From contig JAIXZW010000003.1 in assembly GCA_027489375.1 (NCBI GenBank), forward strand, positions 62,001 through 126,000: a stretch of 64,000 nucleotides of DNA. The letters run 5' to 3'. The DNA is from Paracoccaceae bacterium. Its GTDB lineage: Bacteria; Pseudomonadota; Alphaproteobacteria; Rhodobacterales; Rhodobacteraceae. The notes beneath the pieces were generated by a model. It made no database searches. It worked only from the letters and a program-made list of their open reading frames with translations, and was not told where the DNA came from. This document shows, piece by piece, positions 1 through 9,723 of the stretch (within the stretch, counting starts at the first letter, position 1; every line of letters begins with the position of its first letter). A program made the translations under genes and the position numbers.

Positions 1-1523
1 CGCTGCCCAACCGGTTCTGGGGGGTGTTGGCGAACGAGACGTTGCTGGCGATACCCTTCTTCACCTTCATGGGGATCGTGCTGGAGCGGTCGGGGATGGC
101 GGAAGACCTGCTCGATACCATCGGGCAGTTGTTCGGGCCGATCCGCGGGGGGCTGGCCTATGCGGTGATCTTCGTGGGGGCGCTGCTGGCGGCGACGACG
201 GGGGTGGTGGCGGCGAGCGTCATTGCGATGGGGTTGATCAGCCTGCCGATCATGTTGCGCTACGGCTATGACAGGCGGATCGCGAGCGGGGTGATCGCGG
301 CAAGCGGGACGCTGGCGCAGATCATCCCGCCGAGCCTTGTGCTGATCGTTCTGGCGGACCAGTTGGGGCGGTCGGTCGGGGATATGTATACGGCGGCGAT
401 GATCCCCGGATTGGTGCTGACGGGGCTTTACTGCCTTTATGTCTTTGCCATGTCGATGCTGCGGCCCGAGTCGATGCCCGCGCTGCCGCTTGAGGCGCGG
501 ACGCTGGGGCATGGCGTCACCTCGCTTTTCGTGGCGCTGCTGGCTTCTGGGCTGATCGGTTACGGGGCGCATGTCTGGCTCTATCCGACGCAAGGGGCGA
601 ATGCGGATGTGCTGGGGGCCACGGTCGGGGTGGTGGTGATCTATGCCGTGGCGGTGGCGGACAAGGGGTTACGGCTGGGGCTGATGTCACGGTTGGCGCA
701 ACAGGTCATCATCGTGCTGATCCCGCCGCTGGCGCTGGTCTTCCTTGTGCTCGGGACCATCTTCCTTGGCATCGCCACGCCGACCGAAGGGGGGGCGATG
801 GGGGCTGTGGGCGCGCTGGTGCTGGCGGCGGCGAAAGGACGGTTGAATTACGGGGTGGTGTCGCAGGCGCTGACGGCGACGACGCGGTTGTCGGCTTTCG
901 TGATGTTCATCCTTTTGGGCGCGCGGGTGTTTTCGCTGACCTTCTATGGTGTGAACGGACATGTCTGGGTGGAGCATCTGTTGACGAGCCTGCCGGGGGG
1001 CGAGACGGGGTTTCTGGTCGCGGTGTCGGTGCTGATCTTCCTGCTGGCGTTCTTCCTCGACTTCTTCGAACTGGCCTTCATCATCGTGCCGCTTCTGGTG
1101 CCGGCGGCGAATGCGTTGGGGATCGATCTGGTGTGGCTGGGGATCATTCTGGGCGTGAACATGCAGACGAGTTTCATGCATCCGCCCTTTGGCTTTGCGC
1201 TGTTCTACCTGCGGTCTGTGGCCCCCAAGGCGCCCTATATCGACAAGGTGACGGGGGTGCGGACGGATGGGGTGGCGACCGGGCAGATTTACTGGGGGGC
1301 GGTGCCGTTTGTTGCCATTCAGGTGGTGATGGTGGGGCTGGTGATCGCGTTCCCGCAGATGGTGATGCATTACAAGGGCGCGGCGGTGGACCCTGCGGCG
1401 GTCGAGATGAAGTTGCCGGAGTTGAAGCCGCTGGGCGGGCTGGGTGGCGGGTTGGGGGCCAACACCGCTCTCGGGGGCGGATCGGCTGCGCCCAAGGTCG
1501 GGGCGCCGGTGATTGCGCCGTGA
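1..1523 (+). CDS. dctM: TRAP transporter large permease (DctM), 5' end cut by window
   Basis: This is the large membrane subunit of a tripartite ATP-independent periplasmic transporter, which imports organic acids using an ion gradient. The reading frame is open to the left edge, and the first visible residues (LPNRFWGVLANETLLAIPFF) are typical of an internal DctM segment, so the start and probably dctQ lie outside. At least 506 residues remain, with many hydrophobic helices and the conserved IATPTEGGAMGA segment near residue 255. The C-terminus carries a Gly-rich extension (GGLGGGLGANTALGGG), which is unusual for the family. The likely binding-protein partner is the convergent gene at 1892-2989. 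The substrate cannot be told from this subunit. Confidence 0.93.
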   Translation, partial: LPNRFWGVLANETLLAIPFFTFMGIVLERSGMAEDLLDTIGQLFGPIRGGLAYAVIFVGALLAATTGVVAASVIAMGLISLPIMLRYGYDRRIASGVIAASGTLAQIIPPSLVLIVLADQLGRSVGDMYTAAMIPGLVLTGLYCLYVFAMSMLRPESMPALPLEARTLGHGVTSLFVALLASGLIGYGAHVWLYPTQGANADVLGATVGVVVIYAVAVADKGLRLGLMSRLAQQVIIVLIPPLALVFLVLGTIFLGIATPTEGGAMGAVGALVLAAAKGRLNYGVVSQALTATTRLSAFVMFILLGARVFSLTFYGVNGHVWVEHLLTSLPGGETGFLVAVSVLIFLLAFFLDFFELAFIIVPLLVPAANALGIDLVWLGIILGVNMQTSFMHPPFGFALFYLRSVAPKAPYIDKVTGVRTDGVATGQIYWGAVPFVAIQVVMVGLVIAFPQMVMHYKGAAVDPAAVEMKLPELKPLGGLGGGLGANTALGGGSAAPKVGAPVIAP

Positions 1524-1531
1524 GTGGAGGG

Positions 1532-1555
1532 GTGCGCAGCGAGTGCGCACCCTAC
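1532..1555 (+). repeat. REP-like inverted repeat, left copy
   Basis: The 24 bases pair with 1679-1702 in inverted orientation with one mismatch. The unit is also self-complementary: GTGCGCA and TGCGCAC flank a 5-base loop. Two hairpin units in opposite orientation resemble a REP/BIME-type intergenic element. This is a structural reading only; I cannot count copies elsewhere in the genome. Confidence 0.6.
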
Positions 1556-1562
1556 GGGGGTA

Positions 1563-1641
1563 AGGTTGGGTTGGACTCGAACCAACATCCGTTTCCGGCT
1601 TTCGCCGGCAAACCCCCCTTGCCAATCGGGGCACACAACCT
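1563..1641 (-). pseudogene. tRNA-like element without an anticodon arm
   Basis: Read on the minus strand, the segment begins AGGTTGT and ends CCAACCT, giving six of seven acceptor-type pairs. A D-arm-like CCCC-GATTGGCAA-GGGG follows. A T arm GTTGG-TTCGAGT-CCAAC lies directly before the 3' acceptor strand. Where an anticodon arm should be there is a long hairpin (GTTT, bulged G, CCGGC, loop GAAA, GCCGG, AAAC), so no anticodon is presented and no CCA is encoded. It could be a tRNA pseudogene, a tRNA mimic, or an insertion relic. It is not a normal tRNA. Confidence 0.4.
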
Positions 1642-1678
1642 TGAGATTAGCATAATGCAGGAATAGAGCATGCGCAAT

Positions 1679-1702
1679 GTAGGGTGCGCACTTGCTGCGC
1701 AC
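1679..1702 (-). repeat. REP-like inverted repeat, right copy
   Basis: This is the near-perfect reverse complement (23 of 24) of 1532-1555 and has the same internal GTGCGCA / TGCGCAC hairpin. The two copies bracket 123 bases that contain the tRNA-like fold. Confidence 0.6.
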
Positions 1703-1745
1703 TTTTACCGATGACCGTAAGAAGGTTCATCGCGACGCTTGGGTT

Positions 1746-1800
1746 GGACCGTGGCCCAAAGCCACGGTCCGCGCGCAGCCCGCCCCCTCGGGCTGCGCGC
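1746..1800. terminator. Two adjacent GC-rich hairpins 3' of dctP
   Basis: The first hairpin, 1746-1770, has a perfect 10-bp stem (GGACCGTGGC) with loop CCAAA. The second, 1771-1800, has a perfect 12-bp stem (GCGCGCAGCCCG) with a 6-base loop, and follows with no gap. They lie about 90 bases past the dctP stop, between convergent genes, so transcription-end or RNA-stabilising roles fit. There is no T-run, so classic intrinsic termination is uncertain. Confidence 0.4.
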
Positions 1801-1891
1801 CAAGGCGCACATCCCGGCGGGCCGCACGCGAACCTAACGGCGGCGCATCGAAACGTTCCACTGGAGCCTTTCGACGCGCCTATCGCTTGGA

Positions 1892-3064
<1,173 letters not shown>

Positions 3065-3077
3065 TCAAGCGGGGAAG

Positions 3078-3095
3078 CGTCATGACGTTACGTCA
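3078..3095. promoter_or_regulatory. Overlapping palindromes upstream of dctP
   Basis: CGTCATGACG (3078-3087, perfect) overlaps TGACGTTACGTCA (3083-3095, 6-bp arms with one central base). They lie about 90 bases upstream of the dctP start and at the very end of hemY. An operator for a dimeric regulator is possible, but no regulator gene is adjacent, so this is weak. Confidence 0.25.
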
Positions 3096-4547
3096 GCCGC
3101 CACGGCGGACAATGGCTTCGACGTCGATCACCTCGGGCTCGGGCGGTTCAGGGTCCGGCGCGGGCTTGGGCGGCGAGACGACGAGGGGGAGGGATTCGGC
3201 CCCCGTGGCGCTTGGCCCCGTCTTTTCGGGCGGTTCGCGCCATGAGAGCGTGTCGAAGCCGCCGCAGTTGTCGCAGATCGGGTCCCAGCTTGCGTGGACG
3301 GCCTGACATTTGTCGCAGCACCATTGCGGACCGCGGGGGGCGGTCATCGCCTTTGCCATCCAGCCGCGCACGACCGCTTCGTCGCTTCCCTCACCCCGTT
3401 CGATGGCGGCCATGATGGCAAGCGCACGGCGGGTCGGGTGGGTTTCGACGATGCTGCCAAGGGCGCGGCGGGCTTCGGGGAAATCCTCGGCCGCGATGTT
3501 GAGTTCGGCCATGAGGAGGCGCGTTTCCTCATGCTCGGGGTGGTTCGCGGTCAGGGTCTTGAACCGCTTGAGGCGGGCTTGGGCGGATTCTTCGGGTTCG
3601 ATCTCGGCGAAGGCGGCGGCAAGGTCGGGGTGGGGCTTGGCATCCCAGGCCTTTTTCAGAACGCGGGTGGCGGTCTTTTTGTCGCCCTTTTCGATCAGGG
3701 CGCGGGCGGCCATTGCGGCGGCGGGGATCAGGTCGGGGGATTGCTTGTTCGCCTCGATCGCGGCTTCACGGGCTTCGACGCTTGCGCCTTCGTCAAGCAC
3801 GCCTTGGGCCTGCTGGAGGGCGAGCACGGCATCGCGGCGGCGGTAAACGTCTTTCGGCAGCGCCCCCGCTTTCAGCTTGGCGCCAAGGGTGGCACGGGCG
3901 CCCTTCCAGTCGCGGCTTTCGGCTTGGAGTTTCAGCAGGATGTCGTGGGTTTCAAGGTGCTTGGGCTTCAGCTCATAGGCCTTTTGCGCAAGTTTCAGGG
4001 CGGTTTCGGTATCGCCCTCGGCCAGTTTCTGGTTGAGCAGGCCACGGATGGCGACGAAGCGCGTGGTGTCGGAGGCGAGAAGTTCCTTATACGCCTCGGT
4101 CGCGCGGCGGGTGTCGCCTGCGGCTTCGGCGGCCTGGGCCACGAGCAGGGTCGTGAGGTGCGGTTCGGCCAGATACTTCTCGGCCTTGATGGCGCGGTTG
4201 AGGGCAAGGCGGCCTTCGCCTGCGGCCAGCGCCAGCATGCCTTCGGTCAGGGCCTGAAACCCCTTGCGTTCGCGGTTGCGGTCGAAATAGCGGCTGATCG
4301 CGGTTTCGTCGCCGTTGAGGAAGCGGAGTATGGCGATGAGCAGGCCCGCGAGTTTCATCACCAGCCAGAGGGCGGCGAACATCGCGGCGAGGAGGATCAG
4401 CGCCTGCAAGGGGCCGAGGGTGAATTCATAGCCCGCCGCTTCGATATGGAGGCCGCCGCCCGTGTCGAGCAGCACGCCCGCGCCGAGGGTGAGGGCGGAG
4501 ACGAGGAGGAGAAACAGAAGAACCTTGGCGAGTGACCAGAGCATCAT
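3093..4547 (-). CDS. hemY: HemY-type inner-membrane TPR protein
   Basis: 484 residues. Two hydrophobic helices near residues 5-25 and 45-70 match the HemY_N membrane module. A long Ala-rich helical region with TPR-like repeats follows, and a C-terminal Cys cluster (CCDKCQAVH, CDNCGG) looks like a zinc ribbon. This is the gammaproteobacterial-style HemY linked to haem biosynthesis by gene context, not the protoporphyrinogen oxidase of the same name; its molecular role is unsettled. It is last in the leftward hemD-mic60-hemY group and overlaps the upstream gene by four bases. An in-frame ATG at 4544 has better spacing from the AAAGG site and may be the true start. Confidence 0.85.
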   Translation of the reverse strand: MMLWSLAKVLLFLLLVSALTLGAGVLLDTGGGLHIEAAGYEFTLGPLQALILLAAMFAALWLVMKLAGLLIAILRFLNGDETAISRYFDRNRERKGFQALTEGMLALAAGEGRLALNRAIKAEKYLAEPHLTTLLVAQAAEAAGDTRRATEAYKELLASDTTRFVAIRGLLNQKLAEGDTETALKLAQKAYELKPKHLETHDILLKLQAESRDWKGARATLGAKLKAGALPKDVYRRRDAVLALQQAQGVLDEGASVEAREAAIEANKQSPDLIPAAAMAARALIEKGDKKTATRVLKKAWDAKPHPDLAAAFAEIEPEESAQARLKRFKTLTANHPEHEETRLLMAELNIAAEDFPEARRALGSIVETHPTRRALAIMAAIERGEGSDEAVVRGWMAKAMTAPRGPQWCCDKCQAVHASWDPICDNCGGFDTLSWREPPEKTGPSATGAESLPLVVSPPKPAPDPEPPEPEVIDVEAIVRRGG

Positions 4548-5596
4548 GCGCCTTTCTTCAATGCCGCGAGCGCGGTTTCGGCGTCGAGCCGGACCTGCGC
4601 CTGTGCGGACCAGTCGGCGAGCGCGGGTTTGGCGGCTTCGGGCAGGGCGGTGATTTCGCCCAGCGCGGTGGCCACGTCACCTGCGGACAATGCCGCTTCG
4701 GCACGCGAGAGGATGGCATCGGGGTCGCTGCCTTCGCGCGGGGTGACGGACCGCAGGCCGGTTTGCGAGCGCAGGAAGGAGGTCACGCGGTCCGTCCAGC
4801 TTTCGCCCATGTTGGCGCGGAGGGCTGCTTCGAGCGCGGCGCGTGCGGCGGGCGGGAAGGTTTCGCGCAGGGTGGCGATGGACGGGATGCCCGTGGCGGC
4901 GTGGTCGGCCAAGGCGGGCGGCAGGTCGGGCAGGTCGGAGAGGGTGGCGGCGAAGGGCGCGCCGGAGTCGAGCGCGGCAGCGACGCGGTCGAGTGCTGCA
5001 TCGCGGCGGGTGGATTGCGCCGCGGCTTCGGCTTGGGCTGCGAGGGCGTTGGCCTTTTCCTCGGCCGCTTTCAGGCGGGCTTCGGCGGATTCGACGGCGG
5101 CGGTGATGTCGGCGGGGACGGCGGTGCCGTCCTGCACCTTGGCAAGCTGGTCCTGAAGGGCTGTCACCTTGGCCGCAAGGTCGGGATCGGCGGCACCTGC
5201 GGGGCGGGATTCGACGGCGGCGATGCGGTCGGTGAGTTGGGACAGGGTGGCTTCGAGGGCGGCGATACGGTCGGCAAGGCCCGCGTCGGGTTTCGGCAGG
5301 GCGGCGATCTGGTCCTTTAGCGCCTGAAGTTCGGCGCTGTTGTCGGCGGGGGTGGCAAGGGGCAGGAGGTTCGGCTGGAACCGGGCCAGCGCGAAGCCGC
5401 CGCCTGCGGCAATGGCCCCGCCGAGGACGAGGGCGAGGAAGGTCGCTGGGGCAGTGCTGCGGGCCTTTGGCGGGGGAAGCGGGGCGAGGGGTTCGGCAGG
5501 AGCCTCGGCCAATGGCTGCGGCGCGGGATCGGTCGCTTCGATTGCTGCCAGAAGTTCGGCGTCGGTTTCGGGTTTGTCTGCTGTGCCGCGTGCCAT
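4544..5596 (-). CDS. Mitofilin/Mic60-like inner-membrane protein (COG4223 type)
   Basis: About 350 residues. An acidic, Pro-rich cytoplasmic N-terminus is followed by one membrane helix (about residues 47-68, FLALVLGGAIAAGGGFALA). A long coiled-coil rich in Ala, Glu and Leu comes next (about 80-210), then a C-terminal helical domain resembling the mitofilin signature region. Alphaproteobacterial Mic60 homologues are known to be encoded beside hemY and to shape or contact envelope membranes (established for the family). I place the start at 5596 because AAAGGA lies six bases upstream; an in-frame ATG at 5641 would add 15 residues with no good ribosome site. It lies between hemD and hemY on the same strand. 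Confidence 0.8.
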   Translation of the reverse strand: MARGTADKPETDAELLAAIEATDPAPQPLAEAPAEPLAPLPPPKARSTAPATFLALVLGGAIAAGGGFALARFQPNLLPLATPADNSAELQALKDQIAALPKPDAGLADRIAALEATLSQLTDRIAAVESRPAGAADPDLAAKVTALQDQLAKVQDGTAVPADITAAVESAEARLKAAEEKANALAAQAEAAAQSTRRDAALDRVAAALDSGAPFAATLSDLPDLPPALADHAATGIPSIATLRETFPPAARAALEAALRANMGESWTDRVTSFLRSQTGLRSVTPREGSDPDAILSRAEAALSAGDVATALGEITALPEAAKPALADWSAQAQVRLDAETALAALKKGA

Positions 5597-5665
5597 TGCC
5601 GATCCTTTCGTTGCCCCTTGTGACGGGGCCGTTGGGTCCACCCTAAACCCCCGTGGGCATTGGGT

Positions 5666-6382
5666 TCAAGCGGCGGGGCTGTTCACGAAGGTTGACACGG
5701 CGGTTAGCAGCGCGGCGGCGTTCGGTGCGCTGGCGGTCATACTGCGGGCGGGTCGGAGGGGGGCTGCCGCCTCGGCCACGGCAGGAGAGAGGGCGGCGAG
5801 CCAGAGCGGGGCGCGGAAGGGGCCAAGGGCGACGAGGAGTTCTGCGGTGCGCGGCGAGAAGAGGGGGAGGAGGACGGGGGTTTGACCGTCCAGCAGGGAC
5901 TTGGCTTCGGGCGTGAGCGGTTGGGGGCGTTGATCGTAGGTGATCGCCTGATCGGTCGGGATGCCTGCGGCGGTGAGTGTGGCGGCGATGTCGCCGCGCG
6001 TGTCCGCGCCGCGCAGGTGGAGGAGGGGGCCGACTTCGGCGCTGGAGCGGATGAGGGCGATGAGCGCCGCCGCGTCCCCTTGGGCCGATTGCGCGGCGAA
6101 GCCTGCGGCGGTGGCGGCCGCTGCGGTGCGGTCGCCCACGCAATAGGCGCGGGAGGGGAGGTTCGGAACGCGGGCCAAGGTGACGGCGGTTTCGGAGGTG
6201 AAGATGAGCGCGGTGTAGGGGCGCGGTGGGATGTCCGGCGTCAGGAAGGCGGGGGCGATGAGGGGGGATGTGGTGATGGCGATGCGGTCGCCGAAACGGG
6301 CGGCGAGGTCGGCGGCGAAGCGGACGCCCTGCGCCTGCGGGCGGGTGAGAAGCACGGGAAGGGCGCGGGATTGCGGGGTCAT
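5666..6382 (-). CDS. hemD: Uroporphyrinogen-III synthase
   Basis: 238 residues, the usual length. The enzyme closes hydroxymethylbilane into uroporphyrinogen III with inversion of ring D, in the cytoplasm, on the route to haem, sirohaem, B12 and bacteriochlorophyll. Family hallmarks are the LLTRPQAQG start, IFTSETAV near residue 60, [11 protein letters not shown] near 80 and [11 protein letters not shown] near 120. It is divergent from tsaD with very little room between starts. hemC, often next to hemD in relatives, is not in this window. Sequence conservation in this family is low, so the call also rests on the hem context. Confidence 0.88.
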   Translation of the reverse strand: MTPQSRALPVLLTRPQAQGVRFAADLAARFGDRIAITTSPLIAPAFLTPDIPPRPYTALIFTSETAVTLARVPNLPSRAYCVGDRTAAAATAAGFAAQSAQGDAAALIALIRSSAEVGPLLHLRGADTRGDIAATLTAAGIPTDQAITYDQRPQPLTPEAKSLLDGQTPVLLPLFSPRTAELLVALGPFRAPLWLAALSPAVAEAAAPLRPARSMTASAPNAAALLTAVSTFVNSPAA

Positions 6383-6424
6383 GCTTGCGGTGTTACCCCG
6401 ATGGAAACCCTGCGGGCAATGGAT

Positions 6425-7516
6425 ATGGCATCTCTGACCTTTCTTGGCATCGAATCGAGCTGCGACGATTCCGCGGCGGCGGTGGTGCGTCTGGTGGACG
6501 GGGGGGCCGAAATCCTGTCTTCAGTCGTCGAAGGGCAGGTGGCGCTGCATGCGGATTTCGGCGGGGTGGTGCCGGAAATTGCGGCGCGGGCCCATGCCGA
6601 GCGGCTGGATGGTTGCGTGGAGCGGGCCTTGGCCGAGGCGGGTCTGGCGCTGGCCGAGGTGGACGGGATCGCGGTGACAAGCGGGCCGGGGCTGATCGGT
6701 GGGGTGCTGTCGGGCGTGATGCTGGCCAAGGGGCTGGCGGCGGGGGCGCAGAAACCGCTCGTGGGGGTGAACCATCTGGCGGGGCATGCACTGACGCCAC
6801 GGCTGACGGACGGGTTGGGCTTTCCCTACCTCATGCTGCTGGTGTCGGGGGGGCATTGCCAGTTCCTGATCGCGCATGGGGTGGACCGGTTCGAGCGGTT
6901 GGGCGGCACCATCGACGACGCGCCCGGCGAGGCGTTCGACAAGACGGCAAAGCTGCTGGGGCTGGCGCAACCGGGGGGGCCGGTGGTGGAGCGCGAGGCG
7001 GCTTCGGGCGATGCGGGGCGGTTCCGCTTTCCGAGGCCGCTTCTGGACCGCGAGGGCTGCGATATGAGCTTTTCGGGATTGAAGACCGCGCTGCTCCGGG
7101 CGCGGGATGCGTTGGTGGCCGAAAAGGGTGGCATCACGGTTCAGGACCGCCGCGACCTGTGCGCGGGGTTTCAGGCGGCGGTGGCGGCTGTGCTGGCGGA
7201 AAAGACGCGGCGGGCTTTGGCGGTTTATCTCGATCATTCTCCGGCGGAACCCGCTTTGGCTGTGGCGGGTGGTGTGGCGGCGAACGGGGCCATTCGGGCA
7301 GGGTTAGAGACTGTTTGCGCGGCGGCGGGGGTGCGGTTTCTGGCTCCGCCCTTGCGGCTGTGCACGGATAACGCGGCGATGATCGCCTGGGCGGGGATCG
7401 AACGCTATCGGGCGGGGATCGGCGACGAGGGTGATCTGGTGGCGCGGCCGCGTTGGCCGCTGGATGCCTCTGCCGCGCCGATGATCGGGTCGGGGAAAAA
7501 GGGGGCCAAGGCGTGA
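6425..7516 (+). CDS. tsaD: tRNA N6-threonylcarbamoyladenosine transferase TsaD
   Basis: TsaD transfers the threonylcarbamoyl group from its AMP carrier to A37 of ANN-decoding tRNAs, together with TsaB and TsaE. 363 residues from the ATG at 6425. This start gives [20 protein letters not shown], matching family N-termini; in-frame ATGs at 6401 and 6419 are also possible and none has a clear ribosome site. Metal-binding HLAGHA lies near residue 120, and the ASKHA-fold nucleotide motifs SGGHCQFL and [10 protein letters not shown] are present. The stop overlaps gpsA (GTGA). Its partner TsaE is encoded at 16693-17145. Confidence 0.96.
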   Translation: MASLTFLGIESSCDDSAAAVVRLVDGGAEILSSVVEGQVALHADFGGVVPEIAARAHAERLDGCVERALAEAGLALAEVDGIAVTSGPGLIGGVLSGVMLAKGLAAGAQKPLVGVNHLAGHALTPRLTDGLGFPYLMLLVSGGHCQFLIAHGVDRFERLGGTIDDAPGEAFDKTAKLLGLAQPGGPVVEREAASGDAGRFRFPRPLLDREGCDMSFSGLKTALLRARDALVAEKGGITVQDRRDLCAGFQAAVAAVLAEKTRRALAVYLDHSPAEPALAVAGGVAANGAIRAGLETVCAAAGVRFLAPPLRLCTDNAAMIAWAGIERYRAGIGDEGDLVARPRWPLDASAAPMIGSGKKGAKA

Positions 7517-8457
7517 TCGGGGTTGTCGGAGCGGGGGCTTTCGGCACGGCCTTGGCGGTGGCGCTGGCGCGGGACGGGCGCGAGGTCCGGCTTTGGGCGC
7601 GGGATGTTTCGACGCTGATGGCGCGGCGGGAGTCGGCGCGGCTCGTGGGGGTGAAGCTGCCGGAAAACGTCTCTATCACGGCTGAAATCGCGGATTTGTG
7701 CGGGGCCGGGGCGGTGCTTTTGTCGCTGCCGATGCAGGCCTTGGGCGGGTTTCTGGCGCATGCGGGATTGCAGGCGGAAACGCTGGTGGCCTGTTGCAAA
7801 GGGGTGGACCTGCGGACATTGACCGGACCGGCAGCGGTGATTTCGGCGGCCTGTCCCGATGCAACCGTGGCGCTGCTGACGGGGCCGAGCTTTGCCGCCG
7901 ACATTGCGCGGGGGTTGCCTACGGCGCTGACGCTGGCCTGCGCGGACGAGGCGGCAGGGGAGCGGTTGCAGCATTTGCTGGCGACCCAAGTCCTGCGGCT
8001 TTACCGGACGGGGGATGTCACGGGGGCCGAGCTTGGCGGGGCGTTGAAGAACGTGGTCGCCATCGCGGCGGGGGTCGTGATCGGCGCGGGGCTTGGGGAT
8101 TCGGCGCGGGCGGCGCTGATGACGCGGGGCTATGCCGAAATGGTGCGGCTGGCGCTGGCCTTGGGCGCGCGGGCCGAGACGCTGGCGGGGTTGTCGGGGT
8201 TCGGCGATCTGGTGCTGACCTGCACGTCGGAGCAATCGCGCAACTTCCGCTTTGGCCGTGCGCTGGGGGCGGGGGCGGGGTTCGACCCCATGGTGACGGT
8301 CGAGGGGGCGGCCACGGCGCGGGCGGTGGCGCGGTTGGCGGCAGAGCGGGGCATGGACCTGCCCGTTACCGCGATGGTGGCGGCGCTGGTGGATGGCGGG
8401 ATTGACCTTTCCTCGGCGATCCAGTCCCTTTTGAGCCGACCTTTGAAAGCGGAGTGA
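7513..8457 (+). CDS. gpsA: Glycerol-3-phosphate dehydrogenase [NAD(P)+]
   Basis: This cytoplasmic enzyme reduces dihydroxyacetone phosphate to sn-glycerol 3-phosphate for phospholipid synthesis. 314 residues from a GTG at 7513 that overlaps the tsaD stop, so translation is probably coupled. The start [14 protein letters not shown] is the Rossmann dinucleotide site. [16 protein letters not shown] and the catalytic-Lys region [13 protein letters not shown] match GpsA, as does [10 protein letters not shown] toward the C-terminus. The YciI-like gene follows after four bases. Confidence 0.96.
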   Translation: MIGVVGAGAFGTALAVALARDGREVRLWARDVSTLMARRESARLVGVKLPENVSITAEIADLCGAGAVLLSLPMQALGGFLAHAGLQAETLVACCKGVDLRTLTGPAAVISAACPDATVALLTGPSFAADIARGLPTALTLACADEAAGERLQHLLATQVLRLYRTGDVTGAELGGALKNVVAIAAGVVIGAGLGDSARAALMTRGYAEMVRLALALGARAETLAGLSGFGDLVLTCTSEQSRNFRFGRALGAGAGFDPMVTVEGAATARAVARLAAERGMDLPVTAMVAALVDGGIDLSSAIQSLLSRPLKAE

Positions 8458-8461
8458 GACA

Positions 8462-8731
8462 ATGCGCGTGGCGCTGATCTGTATCGACAAGCCCGGCCAT
8501 CTGCATGTGCGGCAGGAAAACCGCGCGGCGCATCTGGCCTATATCGAGGCGACGGGCGTGGTGGAAATGGCGGGGCCGTTTCTGGAAGGCGACGCCATGT
8601 GCGGGTCGCTGGTGGTGCTGGAGGTCGAAAGCCTTGATGCCGCCAAGGAATGGGCGGCGGGTGATCCTTATGCCAAGGCGGGGTTGTTCGCTTCGGTGGA
8701 CATCCGCGCTTGGAAAAAGGTCATCGGGTGA
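8462..8731 (+). CDS. YciI family protein
   Basis: 89 residues, a normal length for the ferredoxin-like YciI fold. The family signature is seen in ENRAAHLAYIEATG, the central GPFLEGD turn and the C-terminal GDPYAKAGLFASVDIRAW. Members bind small ligands and a few are hydrolases or dehalogenase-like, but most have no assigned reaction, and none can be inferred here. It lies inside the rightward run tsaD-gpsA-yciI-EVE and overlaps the next gene by one base. Confidence 0.85.
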   Translation: MRVALICIDKPGHLHVRQENRAAHLAYIEATGVVEMAGPFLEGDAMCGSLVVLEVESLDAAKEWAAGDPYAKAGLFASVDIRAWKKVIG

Positions 8732-9147
8732 TGGCCTTTTGGCTGCTGAAATCCGAGCCTGACGTTTTCGGCTGGCCGCATCTGCTGGCCAAGGGCGATG
8801 CGGGCGAGGAATGGAGCGGCGTGCGCAATTATCAGGCGCGCAACAACATGCGGGCGATGCAGGTGGGGGAGCTGGCGTTCTTTTACCATTCGAACATCGG
8901 CAAAGAGATCGTGGGGGTGATGGAGGTGATCCGCACCTCGGCCCCCGACAGCACGACGGACGATCCGCGCTGGGATTGCGTGATGGTGCGGGCAAAGCAG
9001 GCGTTCAAGCGGGGCGTGGGGCTTGAGGAGATCAAGCACACGCCCGGTTTGGGGGAGATGGTTCTGGTGAAGAACTCGCGCCTTTCGGTGCAGCCGGTCA
9101 CGGCGGCGGAATGGGCGATCCTGTGCCGGATGGGCGGGCTGGACTGA
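8731..9147 (+). CDS. EVE domain protein (thymocyte nuclear protein 1-like)
   Basis: 138 residues covering one EVE domain. The start MAFWLLKSEPDVFGW is the family hallmark, followed by WSGVRNYQARNNMRAM and the GVMEV strand. EVE domains share the PUA-like fold and are thought to read modified bases in DNA or RNA (family knowledge); the ligand here is unknown. The start codon overlaps the yciI stop by one base (TGATG), which fixes the start. It closes a conserved housekeeping run and shows no defence-island context. Confidence 0.9.
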   Translation: MAFWLLKSEPDVFGWPHLLAKGDAGEEWSGVRNYQARNNMRAMQVGELAFFYHSNIGKEIVGVMEVIRTSAPDSTTDDPRWDCVMVRAKQAFKRGVGLEEIKHTPGLGEMVLVKNSRLSVQPVTAAEWAILCRMGGLD

Positions 9148-9202
9148 CCCTGCCGCCTGTGATTCCCTGTGGGCATAAGAAACCAACGGGAAGGGACGAG
9201 TT

Positions 9203-9601
9203 ATGGGTTTTCTGAGCGTGATCGTGGCGACCATCGCGGCTTATGCGGCGGGGGCGGCCTATTACATGGCGTTGTCGAAGCCGTGGCTGGCGGCGACGGG
9301 CCTGCCGCTGGGGCCGGACGGGCGGCCGGTGGGCGGCGACAACGGGGTGAAGCCGTTCATCATCGGGTTCCTTTGCACGCTGCTGGTGGCGGGGATGCTG
9401 CGGCATGTGTTCACCATGTCGGGGCTGGATACGCCGGTCGAGGGGCTGATGGGCGGGTTCGGCGCGGGGGCGTTCCTGATCACGCCGTGGCTGGTGCTGT
9501 GCTACGGCTATTCGATGCGGTCGACGATGTTGAAGGTGATCGACGGAGCCTATGCGATCATCGGCTGCACGATCATCGGGGTCGTTCTGACGCTGTTCTG
9601 A
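9203..9601 (+). CDS. DUF1761 family membrane protein
   Basis: 132 residues with four hydrophobic segments (about 5-25, 50-70, 85-105, 112-130). The order and the N-terminal AAGAAYYMALSKPWLAATG match DUF1761, a family of small inner-membrane proteins of unknown function. AAGGGACGAGTT before the ATG gives a ribosome site. The gene stands alone between the EVE gene and a likely bidirectional terminator at 9724-9760. No transport or enzymatic motif can be seen. Confidence 0.75.
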   Translation: MGFLSVIVATIAAYAAGAAYYMALSKPWLAATGLPLGPDGRPVGGDNGVKPFIIGFLCTLLVAGMLRHVFTMSGLDTPVEGLMGGFGAGAFLITPWLVLCYGYSMRSTMLKVIDGAYAIIGCTIIGVVLTLF

Positions 9602-9723
9602 ATAAAATGGAGGGCTCCGCACCCCTACGGAACCCTCCACCACCCCACGCGCTCCCCGTAGCACCACGCGTGAACTGAAATTCGGGTTCCGGGCTTACTG
9701 CCCTGTTGAAAAGGTGCCGCAAA

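Larger units (their letters stand above)
1524..1891. other. Intergenic region between convergent TRAP genes
   Basis: This is a 368-base gap with no convincing gene. It holds two inverted copies of a 24-base hairpin-forming repeat (1532-1555 and 1679-1702), a tRNA-like fold on the minus strand between them (about 1563-1641), and two adjacent strong hairpins (1746-1770 and 1771-1800). Short open frames across it are rich in Pro and Arg and have no recognisable similarity. Confidence 0.7.

Noticed and set aside
1563-1641. A functional tRNA gene
   Set aside because: There is no 5-bp stem with a 7-base anticodon loop; a GAAA-capped hairpin is in that position.
8731-9147. EVE-domain gene as part of a defence island
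   Set aside because: Neighbours are housekeeping genes (tsaD, gpsA, yciI) with no restriction, nuclease or mobile genes nearby.
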